In this document: positions 7,171 through 15,671 of the stretch, piece after piece
Layout of the letters: every line of letters starts with the position of its first letter
Position numbering within the stretch: position 1 is the stretch's first letter
Notes under the pieces: model-generated
Told to the model about the DNA's origin: nothing
Database searches by the model: none
Seen by the model: the letters and a program-made list of their open reading frames with translations, nothing else
From: Salinibacillus aidingensis
Lineage (GTDB): Bacteria; Bacillota; Bacilli; Bacillales; Alkalibacillaceae
DNA: 64,000 bases
Assembly (NCBI RefSeq): GCF_039522525.1
Contig: NZ_BAAADO010000004.1
Span: forward strand, 186,001 to 250,000
Direction of reading: 5' to 3'
Position numbers and translations under genes: made by a program

Positions 7171-7743
7171 ATGCGAGTGATTTCCGGTACATATAAAGGC
7201 CATCCTTTAAAAACCATCTCAGGCAAAAATACCCGGCCTACAACCGATAAAGTGAAAGAAGCGATTTTTCAAAGGATTGGGCCTTATTTTGATGGTGGAA
7301 CAGGGCTGGATTTATTCGCTGGCAGTGGTGGACTGGGAATTGAAGCCATCAGCCGTGGCGCGGATAAAGTCCTCTTTGTGGATAAACATCCAAAAGCAAT
7401 TCAGACGATTTATCAAAATATTAATAGCTTAAAAATATCAGATCAGGCAGAAGTATACAGAAATGATGCTTTTCGAGCGCTAAAAGCAGCTTCAAAGCGA
7501 AATCTTGTCTTTGACTGGATATTTCTGGACCCTCCGTACAACCGTGTTTCCTTTGAAAGCCTGTTTGAAGCAATTTTTGAATTGGAATTGGTTCAAACAG
7601 GAAGCATGCTAGTATGTGAGCATTCTACTGATGATCGATTACCAGAAGGTTTTGAGCGATTGAAAAGACAGAAGACCGATGAGTATGGCAGTACAATTTC
7701 TGTCACTTTATTTAAGGTCATAGAAGGAGGAATGGACAAATGA
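7171..7743 (+). CDS. rsmD: 16S rRNA (guanine(966)-N(2))-methyltransferase RsmD (YlbH)
   Basis: The 190-residue Rossmann-fold methyltransferase makes m2G966 in 16S rRNA of the small subunit. Seen are the N-terminal MRVISGTYKGHPL, the family motif RPTTDKVKEAIFQ, the SAM-binding GLDLFAGSGGLGIEA at about residues 46-60, VDKHPKAI, and the catalytic DPPY at about 124. ATG 7171 follows GGGGTGA by 7 bases; a GTG two codons earlier is less well spaced. The last four bases overlap coaD (ATGA), so the two are translationally coupled as in many Firmicutes. Confidence 0.95.
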   Translation: MRVISGTYKGHPLKTISGKNTRPTTDKVKEAIFQRIGPYFDGGTGLDLFAGSGGLGIEAISRGADKVLFVDKHPKAIQTIYQNINSLKISDQAEVYRNDAFRALKAASKRNLVFDWIFLDPPYNRVSFESLFEAIFELELVQTGSMLVCEHSTDDRLPEGFERLKRQKTDEYGSTISVTLFKVIEGGMDK

Positions 7744-8222
7744 CAAAAACAGCCGTTTTCCCGGGAAGCTTTGATCCGGTAACCAATGGACATGTGGATA
7801 TTATTGAACGCTGCGCAAAGATTTTTGATCACGTTGTTGTGGCTGTTCTTCACAATCAGGCTAAATCCCCATTATTTTCTCTGGAAGAAAAAATAGAGCT
7901 GCTGAATTCAGTAACTGCAGAGTGGTCCAACGTTTCTGTAGATGCTTCAAAAGGTTTATTGGTCGATTATGCAAAAGAAAGGAATGCTGAGGTTATTATT
8001 CGGGGATTACGTTCAGTCAGTGATTTTGAATATGAAGTTCCTCAGGCATTAATGAATCGAAAACTGAACGGTGAAATTGAAACGTTTTTTATGATGACAA
8101 AGGATGAGTATTCTGCCGTAAGCTCCAGTTTAGTAAAGGAAATTGCCAAATTTAATGGAGATATTTCAACCTTCGTTCCAGCAATCGTCAGTGAAAAAGT
8201 ATACAAAAAAATGAATGGATAA
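7740..8222 (+). CDS. coaD: Phosphopantetheine adenylyltransferase CoaD
   Basis: The product is 160 residues, the normal PPAT length. It converts 4'-phosphopantetheine and ATP to dephospho-CoA, the fourth step of CoA synthesis. Seen are FPGSFDPVTNGHVDII with the T/HxGH nucleotide-binding motif, the substrate loop RGLRSVSDFEYE, and the C-terminal AVSSSLVKEIAKFNGD followed by FVP. It overlaps rsmD by 4 bases. coaBC, which supplies earlier steps, lies at 60.4 kb in this same window. Confidence 0.96.
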   Translation: MTKTAVFPGSFDPVTNGHVDIIERCAKIFDHVVVAVLHNQAKSPLFSLEEKIELLNSVTAEWSNVSVDASKGLLVDYAKERNAEVIIRGLRSVSDFEYEVPQALMNRKLNGEIETFFMMTKDEYSAVSSSLVKEIAKFNGDISTFVPAIVSEKVYKKMNG

Positions 8223-8252
8223 TAGGCTCAGGTGTAGAGCCAATTATCCATT
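8217..8252. terminator. Hairpin shared by the convergent coaD and ylbJ ends
   Basis: TGGATAAT plus GGCTC pair with GAGCC plus ATTATCCA around a 7-base loop, each arm broken by one unpaired A. The arms overlap both stop codons. There is no long T run on either side, so termination strength is uncertain. Confidence 0.6.
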
Positions 8253-9443
8253 TCTGCTTCTGTTAAACATGATCAGCACACCAATGAGCAGGAAGGTAAG
8301 GGTAAACACAGGTCCATAATGCTGAAAATAGTGCAAAGTCTCACTCCAGAACGATGGGGCATTTACATAATCCGTAACAGGAACATCCCCACTGGTGGTC
8401 TGCTTTACATCAGCATACAAAGGTTTAAATAATATAAGTGCTAATAGACTGGCAAAGATTCCATGTAAGATTCGGCCGAGAAAATATGGGAAAAAGCGAA
8501 TATCGGTTTCTGCTAAGATACTTGCAACCTGGGCCTGTACGGAAAGCCCGTTAAAGCCTAATACAAAACAGACAATGATAATTTGCTGCAATAAAGTAGA
8601 TGTCGTCTCAGAAGTCATTTGAGCTCCGAGGGTAATTTCAAACAGGCCTGCAATAAAGGGTAAGGATAAAACATCAGGTAAGCCGAAGATCGAAAAAATC
8701 GATTGAAATAGCTGACCAATTAAAGGTGTAATATCCATTAAGAGTAATAAACGATTGATAACAGAAAAAACAATGATAAATCCACCGATCATCATTAATG
8801 TCTGTATGGAATTGGTAACAGAATCACCTAAAATTTTTCCGAAAGGCCTTTGATCTTTCATTCTGGTTTCATGCAATTCCTGAAAGGCACGTTTAATAGA
8901 AAAGGTTCGTTTTATTTGATGGCTGTATTCCTTTTTTCCATAAAATCGCATACAGATACCGACGAAAAAATTTCCCAGATAGTGACACACAGCTAATAAA
9001 ATTCCCAGTTGTTCATCATGGAAAAATCCTATGGAGATAGCAGCAATGATAAACAACGGATTGGATGCATTGGTAAAAGATACGAGTCGTTCTGCTTCTA
9101 TTTTGGATATTTGCTTTTCCTGTCTGAGTCTGGCTGTCAACTTAGCACCGGATGGATAGCCACTGGCCATTCCCATTGCCCAGACAAAACTTCCCGCACC
9201 TGGTACGTTGAATAATGGCCTCATAAAAGGCTCACATAAAACGCCAAAAAAACGAACGACACCAAAGGCGATCAGAACTTCTGCTGTAATAAAAAAAGGG
9301 AGGAGTGAAGGAAAAACGATTTCCCACCATAAACTTATTCCGCGTTGGGATGCATCAAGTGCTTCCTTGGGATTTTGAATAATGGCAATCCCGATAAATA
9401 GTGCTCCCGATGCAAAGAGTATAGATTTTACTTTTCCATTCAT
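8244..9443 (-). CDS. ylbJ: Sporulation integral membrane protein YlbJ
   Basis: The product is 399 residues with about ten hydrophobic segments. It carries the nucleoside-recognition (Gate) type motifs LPFFITAEVLIAFGVV, SGYPSGAKLTARL and FTNASNPLFIIAAISIGFF typical of YlbJ, SpoIIIAE-like and SpmA families. YlbJ is a mother-cell protein needed for spore cortex formation in B. subtilis (family knowledge). ATG 9443 is chosen because AGGAGG lies 9 bases upstream; a GTG-like longer frame to 9491 has no site. It is convergent with coaD and divergent from ylbK. Confidence 0.9.
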   Translation of the reverse strand: MNGKVKSILFASGALFIGIAIIQNPKEALDASQRGISLWWEIVFPSLLPFFITAEVLIAFGVVRFFGVLCEPFMRPLFNVPGAGSFVWAMGMASGYPSGAKLTARLRQEKQISKIEAERLVSFTNASNPLFIIAAISIGFFHDEQLGILLAVCHYLGNFFVGICMRFYGKKEYSHQIKRTFSIKRAFQELHETRMKDQRPFGKILGDSVTNSIQTLMMIGGFIIVFSVINRLLLLMDITPLIGQLFQSIFSIFGLPDVLSLPFIAGLFEITLGAQMTSETTSTLLQQIIIVCFVLGFNGLSVQAQVASILAETDIRFFPYFLGRILHGIFASLLALILFKPLYADVKQTTSGDVPVTDYVNAPSFWSETLHYFQHYGPVFTLTFLLIGVLIMFNRSRNG

Positions 9444-9617
9444 GAAGTTCGTCCTCCTGCAGTATTTAATATGATATTCTGTACGAATCATCTCCAGGGT
9501 AGTAAAATGTTATTGAAGTAAGGTTAGCCATCATCGTACAAGCACTTCTATACAATATACGCTCATGAATAAGCTTGTTATGCATATTATGTTTAAAAAG
9601 AGCAAAGGGTGGTCAGC

Positions 9618-10403
9618 TTGGAAAGACCCAAAATCGGCCTGGTGCTTGGATCAGGGGGAGCCAGAGGATTATCACATTTGGGCGTTATAAAAATACTGGA
9701 GGATTATCATATTCCCATTGATTACATTGCCGGGAGCAGTATGGGAGCGTTAGTAGGTGCTTTATTTGGAGCAGGCCAGTCCATTGAACATCTATATCAA
9801 GCGGCCAAGTATTCCAGAAGAAATTACTTTCTGGATGTTACTGTACCGAAAATGGGGTTTTTTCAAGGTCACCGCATTGAAGAATATGTCCGATTATTTA
9901 CCCATGGCAGGAAGCTTGAGGATTTTCCCATCCCTGTCAGTATCGTAGCCACAGACTTACATTCGGGAAAAAGAGTGGTGTTTACAGAGGGGGATGCAGC
10001 TGAAGCGGTCCGGGCCAGTGTTTCCATTCCCGGTATCTTTGTCCCTGTAAGGAAGGACGGCCGTTTACTTGTCGATGGCGGTGTCGTTGATCGTGTCCCC
10101 ATTACTGCTGTACAGGAAATGGGAGCAGACATCACCATTGCTGTCGACTGTGCTCATTATCAATCGGTTGCAGAAGTGAATTCCATATATGATGTCATTA
10201 TGCAAAGCATTGATATTATGCAGGATGAAGTGGTAAAAGCCAGATCAGCAAATGCAGATGTTTTGCTGCGACCAGACGTATCACGTTTTAGTTCACGCGC
10301 ATTCACCAATATTTCAGAAATCATTCAGGAAGGTGAAAAAGAAACGTTGAAGCATATCGACGTGATCCAAAAAAAGATGAACAACTGGAAGGAGACCCCA
10401 TAA
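9618..10403 (+). CDS. ylbK: Patatin-like phospholipase family protein (YlbK)
   Basis: The 261-residue protein has the patatin catalytic layout: oxyanion glycine loop GSGGARG at residues 10-16, nucleophile serine in GSSMG at about 39-43, and the dyad aspartate in DGGVVDRVP at about 155. Such enzymes hydrolyse acyl esters of lipids; the substrate of YlbK is not known. The start is set at TTG 9618 with AAAGGGTGG 5 bases upstream, because the GTG at 9609 lies inside the ribosome site. ylbL starts two bases after the stop, so the pair is an operon. Confidence 0.85.
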   Translation: MERPKIGLVLGSGGARGLSHLGVIKILEDYHIPIDYIAGSSMGALVGALFGAGQSIEHLYQAAKYSRRNYFLDVTVPKMGFFQGHRIEEYVRLFTHGRKLEDFPIPVSIVATDLHSGKRVVFTEGDAAEAVRASVSIPGIFVPVRKDGRLLVDGGVVDRVPITAVQEMGADITIAVDCAHYQSVAEVNSIYDVIMQSIDIMQDEVVKARSANADVLLRPDVSRFSSRAFTNISEIIQEGEKETLKHIDVIQKKMNNWKETP

Positions 10404-10405
10404 AT

Positions 10406-11422
10406 ATGAAAAATCGATCAACCCAATTAGCTGTTATGGCTATTGTACTCATTATCGTAATCTTTCTGACAACCTATCAGTTACCTTATTATGTGTATCA
10501 GCCGGGCAATGCTTCAGAACTGGATCCTATGGTAACTGTGGAAGATGGTTATAAAAGCGGGGGAGACATGCATCTTGTAACAGTCAGGGGCGGACAAGCA
10601 ACACCTGTCTATTATTTATGGTCAATGCTGCAGCCCTATCATGATATTCACCCGCTGGATGAAATCAGACCAGAAGGCATCAGTCAGGAAGAATACAATC
10701 ATATTCAAATGGAGTATATGGATTCAAGTCAAAATCAGGCCATTGCTCTTGCTTTTAAAAAGGCCGGCTTAGAGGTTTCCTATGAAAATGACGGGGTTTA
10801 TGTATCTTATGTGGAAGATGACATGCCTGCAGGTGAGGTATTCAAAGCGGGAGATAAAATTATCTCTATTGATGGTAAAAAGGTTGAACACTCCGAGGAA
10901 TCGGTTGAGTATGTGACAAATAAGGAAGAGGGAGAAATGGTAGATATTGTTCTCCGGCGCAATGGAGAAAACATTGAAGAGCAGGTAGAGCTTGCCCCAT
11001 TTCCGGATCAGCCGGACAAGGTTGGGATGGGCGTTGGCCTGGTTACGAAAAGAAGTATTATCACTGACCCTGAAGTGAAAATTAACAGCCGGAAAATCGG
11101 GGGGCCAAGTGCGGGCTTAATGTTCACTCTTGAAATTTTCGATCAATTAACAGAAAAAGATTACACAAAGGGAAAACAGGTATGTGGTACAGGGACCATT
11201 AATCGTGATGGTAAAGTTGGCAGTATAGGAGGTATTGATCAGAAGGTCGTAGCCTCTGAAAACGATGGGTGTGACATCTTTTTTGCACCGAATGAAGGCG
11301 GAAAGAAAAATTCTAATTATGAAGTAGCCTCCCAAACGGCAAAAGAGATTGAGAGCAGTATGAAGGTTGTCCCCGTAGATACGTTTCAGGATGCCGTCGA
11401 TTATCTGGAAAAGATAGAATGA
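10406..11422 (+). CDS. ylbL: PDZ and Lon-type serine protease YlbL (DdcP)
   Basis: The product is 338 residues. It has one N-terminal membrane anchor (about 8-25), a PDZ domain at about 120-200 (VEDDMPAGEVFKAGDKIISI) and a Lon-like Ser-Lys protease domain at 225-335. The nucleophile serine is in GGPSAGLMFTLEI and the lysine in GGIDQKVVAS. In B. subtilis YlbL (DdcP) helps degrade the SOS division inhibitor YneA during recovery from DNA damage. The active site faces outside the membrane by topology. It forms a two-gene unit with ylbK and ends at a strong terminator. Confidence 0.92.
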   Translation: MKNRSTQLAVMAIVLIIVIFLTTYQLPYYVYQPGNASELDPMVTVEDGYKSGGDMHLVTVRGGQATPVYYLWSMLQPYHDIHPLDEIRPEGISQEEYNHIQMEYMDSSQNQAIALAFKKAGLEVSYENDGVYVSYVEDDMPAGEVFKAGDKIISIDGKKVEHSEESVEYVTNKEEGEMVDIVLRRNGENIEEQVELAPFPDQPDKVGMGVGLVTKRSIITDPEVKINSRKIGGPSAGLMFTLEIFDQLTEKDYTKGKQVCGTGTINRDGKVGSIGGIDQKVVASENDGCDIFFAPNEGGKKNSNYEVASQTAKEIESSMKVVPVDTFQDAVDYLEKIE

Positions 11423-11433
11423 ATTTATAAATT

Positions 11434-11468
11434 AAAAAGGGATTGACATGCGAAGTCAATCCCTTTTT
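11434..11468. terminator. Bidirectional terminator between ylbL and tmcAL
   Basis: AAAAAGGGATTGAC pairs with GTCAATCCCTTTTT across a 7-base loop. Symmetric A and T tails serve both convergent genes. Confidence 0.9.
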
Positions 11469-11475
11469 GGTGGTT

Positions 11476-12687
11476 CTATATAATTATAGGCGGGCCGACT
11501 TCCCGCTTTCGCATTTCCATTTGTTTGGAACGTTGAACGGGCAGGTAATAGGTGTCTGCCGCTTTCTCCTCGATTTCCAGAAAAGGGTGAGCCCCCTGCT
11601 GAAGCTGCGAAAGAAGAGGGGTGTCCATATCCTTTTTCTGTGAATGTAAATAGGTTCTCCCTTTTTCCGTCATTCCCAATACCCGTGTGTATGGAGCTAC
11701 ATGCAGTGATTGAATGATGTTGATCTCTTCGCTGGTTGTATTGGTTAACAGGTGAACGAACATTCTTTGCAATCTTGTCCACGTATATCTTTTCGTCTTA
11801 ATGAGCTCCATCCAGTGCTGAAAGGATTTGGCCTGTTTAACGGTTTTCTTTAAACGATATTCCAGCCCCTCCTCCATACCATGTATTGCTTGAAGGTTTG
11901 AAATGCTGGTTGTTATGACTTTATATTGTACGTAGGGAAAGTAGGGTTCCCAGTGGTGAAACATACCGGATTTCTTTTTGTAGTCTGTAAGTACATGGTA
12001 AGTTGCGGGCGGGATGGAGTCTTTGACCGGCTCCTGAATTTCCATGGTTTTTAAGATTTCGTTTCGAATGCTTGTGGCACTCGCAATGTCCTGTTTGATT
12101 TCCTGATCATGATAACCGCTTTTTGTTCTGCGAATCGTTTCAGGTTTCATGGTCTTTTTCTCATCAAAGATTGCTTTTACATAGCTGAAACCTAAGATAT
12201 TATTTGGCTGTGTCAGGTCCAAATGATCCGTTTTTAATCCAATGTATTCATAAGCCTTTCTGCCGGCTTCAGGAAAGGAATAGCCTTTTCTTAAAAACTC
12301 CTGCAGAATAGTCTTATAATCTTCCTCCTTTTGTTTATACTGTTGATAGGATTGAATAAATGGGTCAATATCTCCCAGTTCACTTCCAAAAACCACAGTG
12401 TGAGCATTTAAACTGTCCAGAGTTAAAATCGCTCCTTTTGCGAATAAATCCGCATGCTGTACAGCGAATACATAGGGTAGTTCGAGTACCAGATCCATCC
12501 CTGTTTTTAGAGCTGCTTCCGCACGATGCCATTTATCGATGATTGCTGGTTCACCGCGCTGAAGAAAGTTGCCGCTCATCACACCAATAACAACATCCGA
12601 GTTCGTCTTTTTCTTTGCTTCTTCCAGATGATAGACATGGCCATTATGAAATGGATTATATTCGACAATTAAACCACAAGCCTTCAT
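11476..12687 (-). CDS. tmcAL: tRNA(Met) cytidine(34) acetate ligase TmcAL (YlbM)
   Basis: The product is 403 residues. The N-terminal nucleotidyltransferase-like domain carries GLIVEYNPFHNGH, with the HxGH-type ATP motif at residues 14-17, followed by VMSGNFLQRGEPAI and the LVLELPYVFAVQ segment. TmcAL activates acetate with ATP and makes ac4C at the wobble base of elongator tRNA-Met in Bacillales, in place of the gammaproteobacterial TmcA. Start ATG 12687 has an AAGGGAG about 10 bases upstream. It lies convergent to ylbL and divergent from ylbN. Confidence 0.92.
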   Translation of the reverse strand: MKACGLIVEYNPFHNGHVYHLEEAKKKTNSDVVIGVMSGNFLQRGEPAIIDKWHRAEAALKTGMDLVLELPYVFAVQHADLFAKGAILTLDSLNAHTVVFGSELGDIDPFIQSYQQYKQKEEDYKTILQEFLRKGYSFPEAGRKAYEYIGLKTDHLDLTQPNNILGFSYVKAIFDEKKTMKPETIRRTKSGYHDQEIKQDIASATSIRNEILKTMEIQEPVKDSIPPATYHVLTDYKKKSGMFHHWEPYFPYVQYKVITTSISNLQAIHGMEEGLEYRLKKTVKQAKSFQHWMELIKTKRYTWTRLQRMFVHLLTNTTSEEINIIQSLHVAPYTRVLGMTEKGRTYLHSQKKDMDTPLLSQLQQGAHPFLEIEEKAADTYYLPVQRSKQMEMRKREVGPPIII

Positions 12688-12820
12688 GATTCATATACTC
12701 CCTTACACGTTACTCTAGTTCTATTGAGAAGGAACTGACGGGAAAAGTCAAGTATAATCAGGGAGAAAACCATGTGAGGAAAAAGCTATCGGAATAAGAT
12801 AGACCTGTTAAGAAAAAATA

Positions 12821-12849
12821 TTGACAAAATGCGCTTTTCCTTTTAAAAT
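12821..12849 (+). promoter_or_regulatory. Sigma-A promoter for ylbN-rpmF
   Basis: A perfect TTGACA at 12821-12826 and TAAAAT at 12844-12849 are separated by 17 bases, about 28 bases before the ylbN start. Confidence 0.8.
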
Positions 12850-12877
12850 AACTCTTGTTGCCATGAGGTGATGATTC

Positions 12878-13393
12878 ATGAAAATTTCGATTCAAAAAAT
12901 CAAAGCAAAGTCACCTCTTCCATTAGAAGAAGATGTTGACGTATCTGAATTGGAAGAGCTGAACAATGACATTCGTAAAATCCCACCCGTTCATGTGAAA
13001 GGTGAAGCAACAACACAAGGAAATCAGATCACTTTTGATTTAACCATATCAGGGACAATGATTCTGCCTTGTGCCCGGACGCTTGCGGATGTGGAGTATC
13101 CTTTTACGATTAAGGCAGTCGAGATGTTTTCCACTTCTCCTTATCATAAAGAGGGAGAAGATGAAATACATGAAGTTCATGGGGAAGTGCTTGACTTAAC
13201 GCCTTATATTAAGGAAAATATTTTATTAGAAGTCCCTTTGCAAGTTTTTGCGGATGATGTGGAAGAGAAAACTGTAGATGAAGGTCAAGGCTGGAATCTG
13301 GTTGATGAGAATTCCAAACAAGAGCCAAAAATAGATCCAAGACTTGCAAAGTTAAATCAGTTTTTTGATGATTCATCAAACCAGAAAGACTGA
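12878..13393 (+). CDS. ylbN: DUF177 (YceD family) protein YlbN
   Basis: The 171-residue acidic protein belongs to the DUF177/YceD family, which is almost always encoded just before rpmF, as here. The conserved core GTMILPCARTLADVEYPF contains the single family cysteine. Plant and bacterial homologues are linked to 23S rRNA or large-subunit biogenesis, which would fit the rpmF neighbour (inference from family). The ATG at 12878 follows TGAGGTGATG. The gap to rpmF is 34 bases; both are served by the strong promoter at 12821. Confidence 0.88.
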   Translation: MKISIQKIKAKSPLPLEEDVDVSELEELNNDIRKIPPVHVKGEATTQGNQITFDLTISGTMILPCARTLADVEYPFTIKAVEMFSTSPYHKEGEDEIHEVHGEVLDLTPYIKENILLEVPLQVFADDVEEKTVDEGQGWNLVDENSKQEPKIDPRLAKLNQFFDDSSNQKD

Positions 13394-13427
13394 TCGTTGT
13401 TTTGTTTATATTAAGGAGGTGTAACAC

Positions 13428-13601
13428 ATGGCAGTACCAAAGCGAAGAACTTCTAAAAAGAAAAAGAACATGCGTCGTACACATAAAAAGCTACATGTAC
13501 CAGGCATGGTAGAATGCCCAAACTGTGGTGAATATAAAAAATCTCACCATGTTTGTGCTTCATGTGGACATTACGATGGTAAAGAGGTAGTTGAGAAGTA
13601 A
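13428..13601 (+). CDS. rpmF: 50S ribosomal protein L32
   Basis: The product is 57 residues: MAVPKRRTSKKKKNMRR, a basic N-terminus, then a zinc ribbon with CPNC and CASC pairs. This is the zinc-binding (C+) form of L32. AAGGAGGTG lies 6 bases upstream of ATG 13428. It is cotranscribed with ylbN and followed after nine bases by a terminator. Four cysteines are intact, so zinc dependence is expected, in contrast to C- paralogues that some Bacillales use under zinc limitation. Confidence 0.97.
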   Translation: MAVPKRRTSKKKKNMRRTHKKLHVPGMVECPNCGEYKKSHHVCASCGHYDGKEVVEK

Positions 13602-13610
13602 AGAACAGCA

Positions 13611-13648
13611 AAGAGGATGTCTCATAACGAGGCATCCTCTTTTTTTTA
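13611..13648 (+). terminator. Intrinsic terminator after rpmF
   Basis: AAGAGGATGTCTC pairs with GAGGCATCCTCTT (one G-T pair) across a 5-base loop and is followed by a T run. Confidence 0.9.
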
Positions 13649-13664
13649 AATAGGGGGGATATTT

Positions 13665-14435
13665 TTGTTTGATACGATTCGCTATGAATATGATTCACAG
13701 AACCATTTCGCTAAGATTACGCTAAATCGTCCTGAAAAACGGAATGCAGTCTCTCTGAAAATGGGACAGGAATTAAATGAGATTTTAGATAATCTATCGC
13801 AAAATAAAGAGTTGAAATTTTTAGTTATCACCGGTTCAGGTAATCAGTCCTTTTGTTCCGGTGGAGATTTGTATGATTTCCATGGGGCTATGGATGAGGC
13901 TAAGGCTTATGAACAATTACGCAGTCTGAAAACCGTTCTCTATAAGCTTGCTTCCTTTCCTTTGCCGACCATCTGTATATTAAATGGAGATGCAAGAGGA
14001 GGCGGCTGCGAGCTTGCTACGGCATGTGATTTTCGCTTCGCTGAGAAGAACACCAGGCACGGGTTTATTCAGGGAAAGCTCGGAATAACACCTGGATGGG
14101 GTGGAGGAGTTCTTTTGTATAAAAGAATGCAGCCTTCGTTGGCTTATCAATGGCTGCTTGAGTCAGATATGAGAGATGCCGGGCAATTACAGCAGATGGG
14201 ATGGATACAGAAGCTTTTTTCAGAAGGTCAGGATATAAATGAGCTTGTTAAACCTTTTATAGAGAAACAAAGGGGACAACTCAATTCCTTTAAACAGCAA
14301 TACATAAATCAGTATTCTTTCGATCAGCTGGCTGATGACATGGATATGGAAGTGAAGAACTGCGCACGTTTATGGGTTTCGGATGAACACAAACAAGCCG
14401 TAGAAGCGTTTTTCAGCAGGGACCGAAAAAAATAG
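13665..14435 (+). CDS. Enoyl-CoA hydratase/isomerase family protein (crotonase fold)
   Basis: The product is 256 residues with a crotonase core: FCSGGDL (first oxyanion hole loop, residues 64-70) and GDARGGGCELATACDFRFA (second oxyanion loop, about 107-125). The segment after it reads HGFIQGKLGITPGWGGG. In true hydratases the position before the K/N-L-G usually holds a catalytic glutamate, and here I read Gln-Gly, so classic hydratase chemistry is doubtful; thioesterase, isomerase or decarboxylase-like activity is possible. TTG 13665 follows GGGGGGAT. It is not in the B. subtilis ylb order, so it is an insertion or lineage-specific gene. Confidence 0.8.
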   Translation: MFDTIRYEYDSQNHFAKITLNRPEKRNAVSLKMGQELNEILDNLSQNKELKFLVITGSGNQSFCSGGDLYDFHGAMDEAKAYEQLRSLKTVLYKLASFPLPTICILNGDARGGGCELATACDFRFAEKNTRHGFIQGKLGITPGWGGGVLLYKRMQPSLAYQWLLESDMRDAGQLQQMGWIQKLFSEGQDINELVKPFIEKQRGQLNSFKQQYINQYSFDQLADDMDMEVKNCARLWVSDEHKQAVEAFFSRDRKK

Positions 14436-14490
14436 TCTACCATACCTGTTTCTTGCATAGATTGATAGTAAAAGAAATAGGAGGGATAGA

Positions 14491-14979
14491 ATGGTCCATA
14501 ATAGACAGGATGCCTGGACAGAGGATGAAGATAGACAGTTGGCAGAAACAGTTCTCCAATTTATACGCGATGGCAGAACTCAACTTGAAGCTTTTGAAGA
14601 GGTAGCCAGACAATTATCCAGAACTTCAGCAGCCTGCGGGTTTCGCTGGAATGCCACAGTCAGGAAGCAATATGATCAGGAAATTCTTTTAGCAAAAAAA
14701 GAGCGAAGAAAAAAAGCCTCCCCGAAAGCTTCAGAAGAGAACAACTCCTCGCAGGAACAGCCATTTGAATTTGATGAAGCCATTGATTTGCTGAAAAAAA
14801 TAAAGCAGACTTATGAAATCAGTACGAGCTCATCAGATATCGTTGATGAGCGGATGCAGGAGATCGCCCGGGAAAATGAAATACTGCGTAAAAAAATTGA
14901 GAAATATGAAGAGGCACTTAGACAGATTATGACCATATGGGAAACGGTTTCGTCTGAGAGTGATGAAAGGCAAGGCTGA
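14491..14979 (+). CDS. gerR: RsfA-family sporulation transcription regulator GerR (YlbO)
   Basis: The 162-residue protein has an N-terminal Myb/SANT-like DNA-binding domain (WTEDEDRQLAETVLQFI to SAACGFRWNATVRKQY, residues 9-63), a Lys/Ser/Gln-rich linker and a C-terminal coiled coil at about 115-155. This is the layout of RsfA and YlbO. YlbO is GerR, a mother-cell regulator of late sigma-E genes in B. subtilis. GGAGGGATAGA precedes ATG 14491. The stop codon lies inside the 5' region of the terminator that follows. Confidence 0.88.
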   Translation: MVHNRQDAWTEDEDRQLAETVLQFIRDGRTQLEAFEEVARQLSRTSAACGFRWNATVRKQYDQEILLAKKERRKKASPKASEENNSSQEQPFEFDEAIDLLKKIKQTYEISTSSSDIVDERMQEIARENEILRKKIEKYEEALRQIMTIWETVSSESDERQG

Positions 14980-15003
14980 ATGATATAAGCCTTGCCTTTC
15001 GTT
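14965..15003. terminator. Terminator between gerR and ylbP
   Basis: A perfect 13-base inverted repeat (14965-14977 with 14988-15000) begins inside the last codons of gerR and serves the convergent ylbP gene as well. Confidence 0.85.
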
Positions 15004-15027
15004 CATTTCATCAGTATCCGGACAGGA

Positions 15028-15510
15028 TTACTGAGTCCGATTTTGTTCTTCTACACCATCTGGCAGCCAAATTAATGGGTTTTCACCTAAGTCACGCTCC
15101 ATATCGTAGTGAACCTTTTGAAAGCCCATTTTCTCCCAGAAGCTATGTGAATTAATGCGAGGATTTGTTTTAATTGGGAGTTTGAAGCTTTTGGCAAAAT
15201 CAACAAGTTCCCGGCCTAACCCCTTTCCACGATAATCGTAGAGTACTTCTAATTTCCAGAGTTCGAGATAATCCTGTGGTGGTTCAAAATATTCATCATA
15301 CTTTTTATCAATTCGATACAAACTCATTCTTGCTACGAGTGAGTTTCCGTAATAGATCCCGTAAAAAGGGGATTCACTATTATTTTCCACCATATTGTTT
15401 TCCAAATCTTCCAGCATAGATAATTCCTGAATCCCGTATTCTTTAAAGCGTTTAAATTCTTCCAGTGTTTTATAATTAATTAATAATCGTTCTACTTTAA
15501 CCGTTTTCAT
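15028..15510 (-). CDS. ylbP: GNAT family N-acetyltransferase YlbP
   Basis: The product is 160 residues, the usual YlbP size. It starts KVERLLINYKTLEEFKRF and has the GNAT acetyl-CoA loop LYDYRGKGLGRELVDFAK at about residues 91-108, then SFWEKMGFQKV. YlbP is a conserved acetyltransferase of Bacillales with unknown substrate. AGGGGGAT lies 7 bases upstream of ATG 15510. Orientation opposite to its neighbours is the same as in B. subtilis. Confidence 0.88.
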   Translation of the reverse strand: MKTVKVERLLINYKTLEEFKRFKEYGIQELSMLEDLENNMVENNSESPFYGIYYGNSLVARMSLYRIDKKYDEYFEPPQDYLELWKLEVLYDYRGKGLGRELVDFAKSFKLPIKTNPRINSHSFWEKMGFQKVHYDMERDLGENPLIWLPDGVEEQNRTQ

Positions 15511-15671
15511 TTTTCTAATCCCCCTAACCCCTAATGGTTTATACCTTTATTATAATATAAAATGGACCGAAACAAAATGTTTAATAATATAAATGTTCAA
15601 AAAACTGAAAAACTTTAAACACCAGGAAAAAAGTCTGGTAAAATGTACAGGAGAAAAGGAGGGGGACAGAT

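Noticed and set aside
14430..14475. Possible sigma-E promoter before gerR (CATAGATT at 14456)
   Set aside because: No acceptable -35 element lies 13-15 bases upstream, so the match is too weak to list.
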